Positions 41,001 through 50,233 of a stretch of DNA of 64,000 nt are shown one piece after another; position 1 is the first letter of the stretch, and each line of letters starts with the position of its first letter. The stretch covers positions 26,585,912 through 26,649,911 of the forward strand of contig OZ026848.1 in NCBI GenBank assembly GCA_964023205.1, read 5' to 3'. The position numbers were made by a program, and so were the translations under genes. The stretch is from Lutraria lutraria (Eukaryota; Mollusca; Bivalvia; Venerida; Mactridae). The notes beneath the pieces are model-generated. The model had not been told where the DNA came from and made no database searches. It was given only the letters and a program-made list of their open reading frames with translations.

Positions 41001-42657
41001 AATGTATATATAAACAAGTTTTAGGAAATATTGTACTTTGTCAAAATTTGGAAATTTCTGCAGGTCCCGACCTGGAGAGATTTTTGGATTTTCATGGAAA
41101 AAAATATTTCGTTCAAAAGTGGTCTTATGATACATCCTATTGTTTGTTACATGTAATCGATTGCAAAAATGTATATACAAATGTATAAACAAGTTTTAGG
41201 AAATATTGTACTTTGTCAAAATTTGGAAATTTCTGCAGGTCCCGACCTGGAGAGATTTTTCGATTTTCATGGAAAACAATATTTCGTTCAAAAGTGGTCT
41301 TCTGATACATCCTATTGTTTGTTCCATGTAATCGAATGCAAAAATGTATATATAAACAAGTTTTAGGAAATTTTGTACTTTGTCAAAATTTGGAAATTTC
41401 TGCAGGTCCCGACCTGGAGAGATTTTTGGATTTTCATGGAAAAAAATATTTCGTTCAAAAGTGGTCTTATGATACATCCTATTGTTTGTTCCATGTAATC
41501 GAATGCAAAAATGTATATATAAACAAGTTTTAGGAAATATTGTACTTTGTCAAAATTTGGAAATTTCTGCAGGTCCCGACCTGGAGAGATTTTTCGATTT
41601 TCATGGAAAAAAATATTTCGTTCAAAAGTGGTCTTATGATACATCCTATTGTTTGTTCCATGTAATCGAATGCAAAAATGTATATATAAACAAGTTTTAG
41701 GAAATTTTGTACTTTGTCAAAATTTGGAAATTTCTGCAGGTCCCGACCTGGAGAGATTTTTGGATTTTCATGGAAAAAAATATTTCGTTCAAAAGTGGTC
41801 TTATGATACATCCTATTGTTTGTTCCATGTAATCGAATGCAAAAATGTATATATAAACAAGTTTTAGGAAATTTTGTACTTTGTCAAAATTTGGAAATTT
41901 CTGCAGGTCCCGACCTGGAGAGATTTTTCGATTTTCATGGAAAAAAATATTTCGTTCAAAATTGGTCTTATGATACATCCTATTGTTTGTTCCATGTAAT
42001 CGAATGCAAAAATGTATATATAAACAAGTTTTAGGAAATTTTGTACTTTGTCAAAATTTGGAAATTTCTGCAGGTCCCGACCTGGAGAGATTTTTGGATT
42101 TTCATGGAAAAAAATATTTCGTTCAAAAGTGGTCTTATGATACATCCTATTGTTTGTTCCATGTAATCGAATGCAAAAATGTATATATAAACAAGTTTTA
42201 GGAAATTTTGTACTTTGTCAAAATTTGGAAATTTCTGCAGGTCCCGACCTGGAGAGATTTTTGGATTTTCATGGAAAAAAATATTTCGTTCAAAAGTGGT
42301 CTTATGATACATCCTATTGTTTGTTCCATGTAATCGAATGCAAAAATGTATATATAAACAAATTTTAGGAAATTTTGTACTTTGTCAAAATTTGGAAATT
42401 TCTGCAGAGATTTTTGGATTTTCATGGAAAAAAATATTTCGTTCAAAAGTGGTCTTATGATACATCCTATTGTTTGTTCCATGTAATCGAATGCAAAAAT
42501 GTATATATAAACAAGTTTTAGGAAATTTTGTACTTTGTCAAAATTTGGAAATTTCTGCAGAAATTTTTGGATTTTCATGGAAAAAAATATTTCGTTCAAA
42601 AGTGGTCTTATGATACATCCTATTGTTTGTTCCATGTAATCGAATGCAAAAATGTAT
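35075..42657. repeat. Satellite segment of about 2.1 kb repeated at an offset of 5,472 bp
   Basis: The stretch of about 35075-37185 recurs at about 40547-42657 with a constant offset of 5,472 bp. It includes the 'aaaacaatatttc...gtcttctgat' monomer (35805 and 41277), the 'caaaattggtc' monomers, the 'aacaaattttagg' variant (36888 and 42360) and the run of 153-bp monomers with 'ctgcagaaatttt' (37085 and 42557). The copies part at the right end, where the first continues with the duplicated TATA segment and the second does not. Confidence 0.87.
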
Positions 42658-43378
42658 ATATAAACAAGTTTTAGGAAATTTTGTACTTTGTCAAAATTTG
42701 GAAATTTCTGCAGAGATTTTTGGATTTTGATAGAAAAAAATATTTCGTTCAAAAGTGGTCTTATGATACATCCTATTGTTTGTTCCATGTAATCGAATGC
42801 AAAAATGTATATATAAACAAGTTTTAGGAAATTTTGTACTTTGTCAAAATTTAGAAATTTCTGCAGGTCCCGACCTGGAGAGATTTTTGGATTTTCATGG
42901 AAAAAAATATTTCGTTCAAAAGTGGTCTTATGATACATCCTATTGTTTGTTCCATGTAATCGAATGCAAAAATGTATATATAAACAAATTTTAGGAAATT
43001 TTGTACTTTGTCAAAATTTGGAAATTTCTGCAGGTCCCTACCTGGAGAGATTTTTGGATTTTCATGGAAAAAAATATTTCGTTCAAAAGTGGTCTTATGA
43101 TACATCCTATTGTTTGTTCCATGTAATCGAATGCAAAAATGTATATATAAACAAGTTTTAGGAAATTTTGTACTTTGTCAAAATTTGGAAATTTCTGCAG
43201 GTCCCGACCTGGAGAGATTTTTCGATTTTGATGGAAAAAAATATTTCGTTCAAAAGTGGTCTTATGATACATCCTATTGTTTGTTCCATGTAATCGAATG
43301 CAAAAATGTATATATAAACAAATTTTAGGAAATTTTGTACTTTGTCAAAATTTTGAAATTTCTGCAGGTCCCGACCTG
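42400..43378. repeat. Right edge of the satellite array
   Basis: The last six or so monomers carry changes that are rare or absent deeper in the array: 'ttttgatagaaaa' (about 42727), 'atttagaaattt' (about 42850), 'ctgcaggtccctacc' (about 43030) and 'aaattttgaaattt' (about 43350). Several 'aacaaatttt' variants also cluster here. The array stops at 43378, immediately after the last base of the palindrome CAGGTCCCGACCTG. Unique DNA beginning TTGCGTAAATT follows. Confidence 0.85.
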
Positions 43379-43500
43379 TTGCGTAAATTTTCTATCATAT
43401 TACTGAATAGTGTTGTTGTTGATAATTGCAGTGTTATAATTTCACCAATGAGTAGCATATACATGTATACACAGTGGCGTAATCAGAAATATAGATGAGA
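43379..43500. other. Short unique spacer at the satellite edge
   Basis: About 120 bp of AT-rich sequence lies between the satellite and the next repeat block. It contains a GTTGTTGTTG run and ACATGTATAC. I see no coding exon or recognisable element in it. Confidence 0.6.
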
Positions 43501-44560
43501 AAAATCTAAGTTAATAAGGGGCATAACTCTGATAATACAGCTAACTGTTATGCTGCTTGTCCTACAGATGTGCCTTGTCGCCATAAGGAAGTATTTAAAG
43601 TTTTGAGTTGAATATCTTTGAAAGATATTGTATTATTTTACCTCTTTTAGCAAAAAGTCCAAGTTAAAAAGGGTCATAGCTCTGAAAATACTGTTTACAA
43701 GGTTATGCTGCTTGTCCTACAGAAGCGCCTTGTCAAATTTCAGTTGAATATCTTTGAAAATCTTCAAGATATTGTACTATTTTACCTCTTTTAACAAAAA
43801 GTCTAAGTTAAAAAGGGGCATAACTCTAAAAATACTGTTGACAAAGTTATCATACTTGTCCTACAGATGCGCCTTGTCCCCATAAGGAAGTATTCAAAGT
43901 TTGAATTGAACATCTCTGAAAGTCTTCAAGATATTGTACTATTTTAACAGAAAGTCTAAGTTAAAAAGGGGCTTAACTATAAAAATACTGTTGACAGAGT
44001 TATCATGCTTGTCCTTCAGATGCGCCTTGTCCCCATAAGGAAGTATTCAAAGTTTGAATTGAATATCTCTGAAAGTTTTCAAGATATTGTACTATTTTAA
44101 CAGAAAGTCTAAGTTAAAAAGGGGCTTAACCATAAAAATACTGTAGACAGAGTTATCATGCTTGTCCTACAGATGCGCCTAGTATTTAAAGTTTGAATTG
44201 AATATCTCAGAAAGTCTTCAAGATATTGTACTATTTTAACAGAAAGTCTAAGTAAAAAAGGGGCTTAACTATAAAAATACTGTTGACAGAGTTATCATGC
44301 TTGTCCTACAGATGCGCCTTGTCCCCATAAAGAAGTATTCAACGTTTGAGTTGAATATCTTTGAAAGTCTTCAAGATATTGTACTATTTTATCCATTTTA
44401 ACAAAAAATCTATGTTAAAAGGGGGCATAACTTTGAAAATACTGTTAACAGAGTTCTCCTGCTTGTCATGAAGATGCACCTTGTCCCCATAAGGAAGTAT
44501 TCAAAGTTTGAGTTGAATGTTTATGATAATGTTCAAGTTACTGTACTTTATCAAAAACTT
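43501..44560. repeat. Seven degenerate tandem units of about 150 bp ('ggggcataactct' repeat)
   Basis: Units start near 43501, 43652, 43796, 43951, 44104, 44243 and 44403, at spacings of 139-160 bp. Each has, in order, AAGTCTAAGTTAAAAAGGGG, 'cataactct', 'aaaatactgttgac', 'ttgtcctacagatgcgcctt', 'ccccataaggaagtatt' and 'tcttcaagatattgtactat'. The fifth unit lacks the 'cccataagg' block, and the third to sixth share 'taacagaaagtctaag', so local duplication is recent. I associate this core with dispersed repeats in bivalve introns and flanks. That is recollection, not a search result. Confidence 0.85.
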
Positions 44561-44636
44561 TAACCAACGCCGATGCCGGGGTAAGTAGTATAGCTCTCAT
44601 TTTTTTCAAAAGGTCGGGCTAAAAACCAATACATAC
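44561..44636. repeat. Tail of dispersed repeat with imperfect hairpin
   Basis: The sequence CGCCGATGCCGGGGTAAGTA, then TAGCTC, a T-rich loop and GGGCTA, forms an imperfect terminal hairpin. It directly follows the seventh 150-bp unit and looks like the end of the same dispersed element. On the minus strand it also supplies the 24 codons that would be read if the adjacent exon (44637-44734) were not spliced, up to a stop at about 44560. Confidence 0.5.
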
Positions 44637-44734
44637 CACTTTGTAGAGATTTCATGTCACCACTGCAACCCACCAATGGCACAGGTAACACATCTGTATC
44701 CACACAACCAATATTCTGTGCAGTGTTGTTATTG
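44637..44734 (-). CDS. Myb/SANT-like protein gene, exon 5 (last exon seen)
   Basis: This minus-strand exon of 98 bp starts after 'atatttcag' and ends at AAAGTG|gtatgt. Its first base completes the AG left by exon 4, giving serine. The frame then reads 32 codons, beginning N-N-N-T-A-Q-N-I-G-C and ending M-K-S-L-Q-S, and leaves one base. I recognise no domain here. It is assigned to the gene by phase match and by good splice sites. Beyond the donor lies the repeat block and then the satellite. Either the protein ends by reading 24 further codons into the repeat tail (stop at about 44560), or the next exon lies on the far side of the satellite array. Confidence 0.6.
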
Positions 44735-44819
44735 CTGAAATATGACATATTAGAACAGAATCAACTTTCATATAAAATAAAGCCTGTAAATAATAAATAG
44801 TAAAATCTGGAGAGTTTAA

Positions 44820-46571
44820 GGTAGTTCGCGGTGTTGCTCGGCAAAAAAGAAAATTTGTTCGAATGACATGAAATTTGGAGCAATTATACCCGAAGTAGCT
44901 GCGCTTACGAAAAGTTTGTTCTTTTTACAGTTTGACTTCGGTAACCTAGCAACTTAACGACGTTAAAACGCCATCTAGCGGCACCAGCTATGTGAACGAC
45001 TCGTTGTACTTTTCCTCTTGTAGCTTTGCTATAAATTGTCATAAATTGAAAATTCAAACTTTGCGGATGAGCGAATGCTGTGGTCTACCGAGTGGTCATC
45101 ATCAATACTTTGAATATCCATGACCGCCCGGCGTGTCGGAAATTAATCGACGTCAAAACGTCATAATGGGGACGTTTTTTTCGACGTAAAATATTCAGAC
45201 AAATGCAAATGTAGCTAAAACGCCGTGATAGAAGTTTTTCAAAAATTAACATTATGTAAAACATTCATTTACCTACGCATTGAGCGAAAAAAATCTATAC
45301 CTCTTCAGGCTACTTTTTTCAGTATTTTAACGTTTCCTGCACCACTTGGAATGAAAACACGGCGTCATCACGTCATTATTTAGGCAATTATTGCGCTTTA
45401 TATTTGGGTTATTTTAAGCGCATGTTAATCTTATGTTTCCATAATAGATATTTGTAGACCTTTAACAATTCCAACAATTATAGTTAGGAATGTAATATAC
45501 TTTTTTAAAAGCAATAAATGCTTTTGCCGAATTAAGATCAGCACAAGTCTATCGTCTTCTTTTAGGAAGTAGTAACGTTACGTATGCAGTCATAAAAATA
45601 TTAACGTCGATATGTAACCATAATATTAAAATAACAATGTTTCTATGTTTACCCTGTTGATTATATTTTAAAGATAACAACATTTCATGATAATTATTTT
45701 TTTACAATCAATAAATATATAGTACGGTATTGATTCGTTACATACATTTTTCACACCGCAATAAAAACTATGCTGTAAGTAATATGTATTTTACAATACA
45801 TAATAATCGGTTGATATACTGAATATGACACGTTCAATCACGTTCAGTTAGCAGGGTACAAGTATCACGTGATATCTTGGCTTGGTCCATCAATGCCATG
45901 ACGACTTAGTGTCAGATGTATATGATTGACATGTAAGCCACGGCTCCGCAAAATGTAGTAATAACCTTTGCGCCGGTGACAAGTTTTGTTTTTCGTAAAA
46001 GATTTTTGCAACTTCACAACGACTTCATTCTCACTGAAAACCTGTATTTTTTCTCAACATCCAGGACAAACATAATAAAGTCCTCTCATGTTGGAATATC
46101 AGAAACTGCGTACGGAGTAACCTGTTCATTTTTAGCAATTTTCGAACGAGACATTCCTGCGCGTGTTTACTAATTCTGGATGTTGTTATCTGTTAATGGT
46201 TAGACCGTCTGCAAAACCAGGAAAAGGCGTATTTTTGAATGATAACTTTTGAGTTAAATGCAAAAATTGTTTTACTGAAGTTCTACAGTCACTGACCTTT
46301 CGGCGAAATTTACACACTTTAGTTCAGTATTCGATAAATGTGACAATCAAGAATATAAAATTTATTAGTGGTGTCAACTCAAATTAATAGTGTGTAGAAC
46401 GCTGTAAATAAATGATCTACCAAATATATTTAAAAATCCATGCAGAACTCTGGTTGTCACAGCAACCAATAGAAAATCTTTAAAAATGTCTTAACTTGTC
46501 AGAAACAACAATATCTACAACATGCCATTCTAACACACTTTCTTTTTTGCCGAGCAACACCGCGAACTACC
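44820..46571. mobile_element. Non-autonomous TTAA-flanked inverted-repeat DNA transposon, 1.75 kb
   Basis: The two ends are perfect inverted repeats for 33 bp, beginning GGTAGTTCGCGGTGTTGCTC on the left (from 44820) and ending with its complement at 46571. Weaker similarity extends to about 50 bp. Each end is flanked by TTAA (44816-44819 and 46572-46575). A TTAA duplication is the hallmark of piggyBac elements, but these tips start with GG and not CCC. Because TTTAAGGTAG is shared by both ends, a TA duplication is equally possible. The longest open frame inside is 65 codons, so no transposase is encoded. The element sits within intron 4 of the Myb/SANT-like gene. Its interior has many ACGT motifs, including GACGTCAAAACGTC. 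Confidence 0.88.
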
Positions 46572-46933
46572 TTAAATAGTGTTTTACCACACAAAAAATC
46601 ATTGAATACATACAATGAACACAATTATAAAATTTACTCAAATTTCAATCCCAAATTGGTTTATGGTAGGAAAGAGGCTTTTAATAGATATGGTGCTTTA
46701 ATAAAAAAAAAATAAAAAAAACCATGATTCAATTATTAAACACACTAATTAATCCAGATTGAAATGAAAATATACATAATTGAAACTTTATTTGCTGTGT
46801 TGTAAATGGCCAAAGGCAATGTACTTAGCTATTTGCCAATAAATATTGAACTTTTGATTAGCCTATTATTTTCCATAAGTACCCAATCACTGTTTTATAA
46901 TTCATCAAATTCAGTCATAACCATAACCATTAC

Positions 46934-47042
46934 CTATCAATCAGGTTGTTTCTATTTCCTAGAAAAACATCTTGAATTAGTACTGGTTGGACCATACCAA
47001 CTTCATCTGAAAATGCATGGACGCTGGAGTTATCAGGAAGAC
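46934..47042 (-). CDS. Myb/SANT-like protein gene, exon 4
   Basis: This is a minus-strand exon of 109 bp. The acceptor is 'ctatttaag' before GTCTTCCTGATAAC, and the donor is GATAG|gtaatg. It takes one base from exon 3 to make a serine codon, reads 35 codons and passes two bases to exon 5. The peptide is acidic and hydrophobic (H-A-F-S-D-E-V-G-M-V-Q-P-V-L-I-Q-D-V-F) with no domain I recognise. The acceptor pyrimidine tract is modest, so this is the least certain internal exon by splice signal, but both phases fit. Confidence 0.62.
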
Positions 47043-47555
47043 CTTAAATAGATGGATCACATGCAATATACTTATAATGAAGTAAATAAAAATGAACATT
47101 GTCATATGTAAGAACATTTTATCACATATATGTACAAAAGTATAATTAAGGTCATTTATGCCATACCATTAAGAAACCTCGTGCCATCTAAGATTTCCCA
47201 TAAGTTTTAAAGCCCCATTATTTTAATTTATTTTATTTGGATGGTAAAATTCAAATAATTATATAATGTACTTATTATATGTAGGTCTCATTTCAGCTAG
47301 AAAGATGTATTATCAGTGAAATTTCTTTTTTATTCAGACATATATATGGAATTGTAGCACAGTATTTCTTCAATGATATTGCATAAAAATAAGAACTTAG
47401 TATTTGACAACAATATTTACGAGATGTTGCTATATTTCTATCATTTTACCAATTGCTCTCTTTTATTAAAGCCAATGGGGCTTTAAATTACATTACATTT
47501 GTAAATGCATGTACATGTTTTCAAACAGCAACTGTATTTTATTTAGGTAATTTAC
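47043..47555 (-). other. Intron 3 of the Myb/SANT-like gene
   Basis: This is AT-rich intronic DNA. Two short phrases mirror each other around 47211-47220 and 47472-47483 ('aaagccccatta' and 'aatggggctttaa'), forming a 12-bp inverted pair. I see no other structure. Confidence 0.6.
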
Positions 47556-47702
47556 TTGACATAGAATCTATACCGCTATCCATCCCATTCAGTTGACTTT
47601 TGTTATTGGTCGACAGATGTGTTTTAATAACATCCTCAGTTGGAGAAAGCTTAGTCTGAGCACCTCCTCCAGTCTTGCTGTTTGAGTCGAACTTGTCTTT
47701 GG
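47556..47702 (-). CDS. Myb/SANT-like protein gene, exon 3
   Basis: This is a minus-strand exon of 147 bp, between 'tattgtag' and TCAA|gtaaat. Its first two bases complete an alanine codon with the G from exon 2, and 48 codons follow. The segment starts K-D-K-F-D-S-N-S-K-T-G-G-G, which continues the basic end of the DNA-binding domain. It then has the 'K-T-G-G-G' linker often seen after this domain in NAIF1/MSANTD-type proteins. The remainder is polar and probably disordered. Without splicing at the donor, a stop follows four codons later. Confidence 0.75.
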
Positions 47703-47904
47703 CTACAATACAACATGTATATAATGAGATATAATGATAATTGATACCTTATACTAAATTGAAGTGAACATACATGTTAGAAAATTAAATAATAGTACAC
47801 ATTTGATGCGTCAAATGATGCACATAAGTTTACATGTTGCTGTAAATATGTACATGTAGTAACAATTACTTTAATTGATCTATCAAGAATGTAAATGGAG
47901 TTAC

Positions 47905-47975
47905 CTTTGTTTTTAATGTTACCAAACATCTTCTGAATATCATTGGTAGTCCTCGGACGAGAGGCTTGTCCAGAC
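47905..47975 (-). CDS. Myb/SANT-like protein gene, exon 2
   Basis: This is a minus-strand exon of 71 bp, between 'attccatag' and AACAAAG|gtaact. It gives one base to finish the alanine begun in exon 1, then 23 codons, then one base. The peptide S-G-Q-A-S-R-P-R-T-T-N-D-I-Q-K-M-F-G-N-I-K-N-K is the third helix of a Myb/SANT-like domain: an arginine/threonine turn, then I-x-K-x-F-x-N-I-K with basic residues for DNA contact. Splice phases on both sides agree with the neighbouring exons. Confidence 0.82.
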
Positions 47976-48794
47976 CTATGGAATTATACAATAATAGCAC
48001 TGTTAACAAGTATATGTTAAAACAAGTGCATTCATATACGTAACATAAATTGACACAATATGTGTGTATATCTAAAAACCTATATGTACTGTAATTAATC
48101 ATTAAATACTTATATAAGGTAATAAGATTAATCAATAACATTGAACAATAAATAATGTAATTATTTAGGTTACTGGTAAATCATTAAGCAGTTCAGTTCA
48201 GCATCACCCTAATTTGGTTGTCTAACCTTCTTAAAATTTGGCCAAATATCGTGCTTGATCGAATTTCCAAAAATGAAGGGCTAATTAAGGCCCCTTCCCA
48301 AATTTAGGAAAAAAGGCCCTGATCTAATTTAACAGTGTTTTTTCACCTTCTATAGCAGAGGCCCATTAATGACCTCTTCTAAATTGAAAATTTCTTTAAA
48401 ACCATGCAGTTTTCCCAAAAATCCAAACTTACACCAACAATTTTATTTCCCAAAATCAGCGATTTTAGCGTCAATTCTTCCCAAAATCAACATACTAAGG
48501 CCTATTCCCAATGAAGAGAGATAAAACACTATTTAAATATGCATCTGACCGTGGGAAATTGATTATTCGTCTCTCAATTAAAATGTACCATCAATTTAAT
48601 AATTAACATACCCACCCAATTTCAGCTGCCATTGGACGTGAACTTAATGATATCAACCTTATTGAGCTATTCTGGAACGGGTTACACTAAAAATATTACT
48701 GCAGACAACAGACACTCACATATATAACGATCAGTTCATAGTCAATATGGCATGAATAAATGGCATTTTGCATACATGATAATAATATACTCAC
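47976..48794 (-). other. Intron 1 of the Myb/SANT-like gene
   Basis: This is AT-rich intronic DNA of 819 bp. The part at about 48200-48530 has several phrases such as 'aaggccccttcccaaattt', 'aaaaaggccctgatc' and 'taaggcctattccc', which look like a degenerate dispersed repeat. No exon fits here, because exons 1 and 2 join directly in phase. Confidence 0.6.
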
Positions 48795-48969
48795 GCATTT
48801 AACTGCTGTGCGATATCGTGCCAAACTCTATCTTTTTCTTTCGCTCCTTGTGATGCGTCCCTAAATTTATTATGTAGAATTTCTGTTCTGTCCAGTATTA
48901 ACTGGACAGCAAACAGCCTTTCCCTTCTCCCCAGTTAGCCGACCGTTTAGTTGCGTTCTTTGGCTCCAT
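48795..48969 (-). CDS. Myb/SANT-like DNA-binding protein (NAIF1/MSANTD-like), exon 1, apparent frameshift
   Basis: This is a minus-strand exon. The ATG at 48969-48967 has A at -3 and G at +4, and the donor is AATGC|gtgagt. The start frame reads M-E-P-K-N-A-T-K-R-S-A-N-W-G-E, the first helix of a Myb/SANT-like domain. The rest of the domain (R-L-F-A-V-Q-L-I-L-D, then K-E-K-D-R-V-W-H-D-I-A-Q-Q-L-N-A) lies in the next frame. The shift falls at a G run near 48923-48931, where one G fewer than needed is present. The spliced protein would be about 200 residues or more. Such proteins bind DNA in the nucleus. They include domesticated NAIF1 and the Myb-like partners of Harbinger transposons. The frameshift could be an assembly homopolymer error or could make this a pseudogene. 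Confidence 0.72.
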
Positions 48970-50040
48970 AATTGACAAGCAGCCGACAACTAAGTTTGTT
49001 TTGACAGCGGTTCGCGTACTTTTCATTGTTTTACCTTCTAACGGCGCGTGGACTGAAGAGCTACCGGACCTGGAAGCTTACGTCATTGAAAACAGTAAGA
49101 TTTGAGATTTGAGTGGTTACTTTCGACTCAGCTATGTTAAAACTTAAGTCTTTTCGTGAAACGCCAAAAAATGTATTCACTCAGTTGAGTCGTTTATCAG
49201 ACTTAAGTCTTAACTTGAGTGCAATAATAAGTGAAACCGGGGCCTGTCTCGCAATTAAATACGGATAAACTTTAATACTACCGCTACTATACACCATTTT
49301 ACATTCAGACCCCTGAACATTTTAGAAAAACTTTGCAAAGCAACTAGTAAAGAGCTGATAAATCACGCCAGCTTGAACTTTGTTTCTAGTCTATGGGTGA
49401 CCAGTTTATGTGGCAAACTGCGTAATTCTTACAAAAAAATATAAGCGGCTCATGCAACTTTGCTAGCATCTAAATATATATAGTAACATACTGTATCTGA
49501 GACAGAAACAGTAGTTTTGAAGGTTTGCTAGAAATCTTGTTTTTGCAAAACAGTATTTCCTCAATATTTCCTTCACATGAAACATTTATCATAGAATCCC
49601 AACTAAATCTAGTGTCAATAACGCTATGAAAATGTTTAGTTATTAATTAACAAATTAATCTTGCCTGAACAGTTTATAGTTTAGCTCCGTCACTGTAGGA
49701 CTGTGAGTTTCTTCTCATATCTCCCGTTTAAATGAATCGAAATGTTGATCAAAATGGCTTCTAAATAGAACGAAGTTGTCTGGAATCATATCTTCCCTAG
49801 AACCGCCACTGTCTTGAACACAAAACGTAGTTATAAAACGACATATATGTACTACTCAAGCAGTGTAAACCTCGTTTGAACTTTACACAATATATCCACC
49901 CTATTATACACCCAAAAGAAGCACGGAACGCACGTGCAAATAAACACATGGATTAGATTTAATACCCAACAAATATGTACATGTTGTCAGCAGTAAAATG
50001 TCCCTAATCACTGAAATGTGAAATTAGGCACACTTATACG
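48970..50040. other. Upstream region of the Myb/SANT-like gene, with palindromic motifs
   Basis: No gene is seen here. Close to the minus-strand start there is CpG-containing DNA and a CRE-like TTACGTCA at 49078-49085, about 110 bp upstream of the ATG, which is a possible promoter site. From about 49120 to 49245 there is a cluster of palindromic words (ACTTAAGT twice, ACTCAGTTGAGT) ending in 'gtgaaaccggggcc'. This resembles the end of a dispersed repeat that I have seen in invertebrate DNA. The remainder is plain AT-rich sequence. Confidence 0.5.
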
Positions 50041-50068
50041 ACTATACCCCCAGCAGAGCTATTCAAAA

Positions 50069-50233
50069 AAGTGTCTTCTTACGTTTGTAAGAAGACACTT
50101 GTCAATAACTCAATTTTCACGTGGACATAATCCTTTATCGTCGTATAAGTCAGATACACGTACTCGTATTTTCTTCAAAAATGTCTTCTTACAGACGCTA
50201 AGCGAACCGTCCTCTTACGTCTGTAAGAAGACA
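50069..50233. repeat. Pair of related perfect hairpins (TGTCTTCTTAC family)
   Basis: Hairpin 1 has arms 50069-50082 and 50087-50100, which are 14 bp, perfect and separated by a 4-nt loop. Hairpin 2 has arms 50182-50197 and 50218-50233, which are 16 bp, perfect and separated by a 20-nt loop. The arms share the core TGTCTTCTTAC, so the second looks like a copy of the first or both come from one inverted-repeat element. A 94-codon open frame across them shows no protein-like features. Confidence 0.85.

Larger units (their letters stand above)
1..43378. repeat. Satellite DNA array, 167-bp basic monomer
   Basis: A tandem head-to-tail array fills the first 43.4 kb without any interruption by unique DNA. 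The unit is about 167 bp, seen from CTGCAG sites at 4031, 4198 and so on, and about 260 units are present. Each monomer holds, in order, CTGCAG, the palindrome CAGGTCCCGACCTG, an A/T block, a segment TTTCGTTCAAAAGTGG, a TATATA stretch and an AAATTTGGAAATTT block. Variant lengths are 175 bp (short internal duplication), 153 bp (14-bp deletion over the palindrome), 161 bp (both) and 165/166 bp. The length is close to one nucleosome with linker, as in many centromeric or heterochromatic satellites. It is similar in size to known bivalve satellites of 160-170 bp, but homology to them cannot be judged here. The array starts outside the window. No long credible gene is present, since 167 is not a multiple of three and frames shift at each unit. 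Confidence 0.98.

Noticed and set aside
65..43328. Over two hundred open frames of 60-246 codons on both strands in the satellite
   Set aside because: They repeat with the monomer, exist on both strands at once, start and stop at the same monomer positions and change frame each 167 bp. No codon-level constraint is visible.
1..43378. CRISPR array
   Set aside because: The whole unit is conserved with no variable spacers, units are far too long, and the surrounding genes are eukaryotic.
45976..46173. 65-codon open frame inside the TTAA element
   Set aside because: Short, with no transposase motifs and no splice support.
46806..47051. 81-codon plus-strand open frame
   Set aside because: It is the shadow of minus-strand exon 4, whose splice phases match its neighbours.
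47866..48141. 91-codon minus-strand open frame
   Set aside because: It overlaps exon 2 in another frame and reads through its splice sites.
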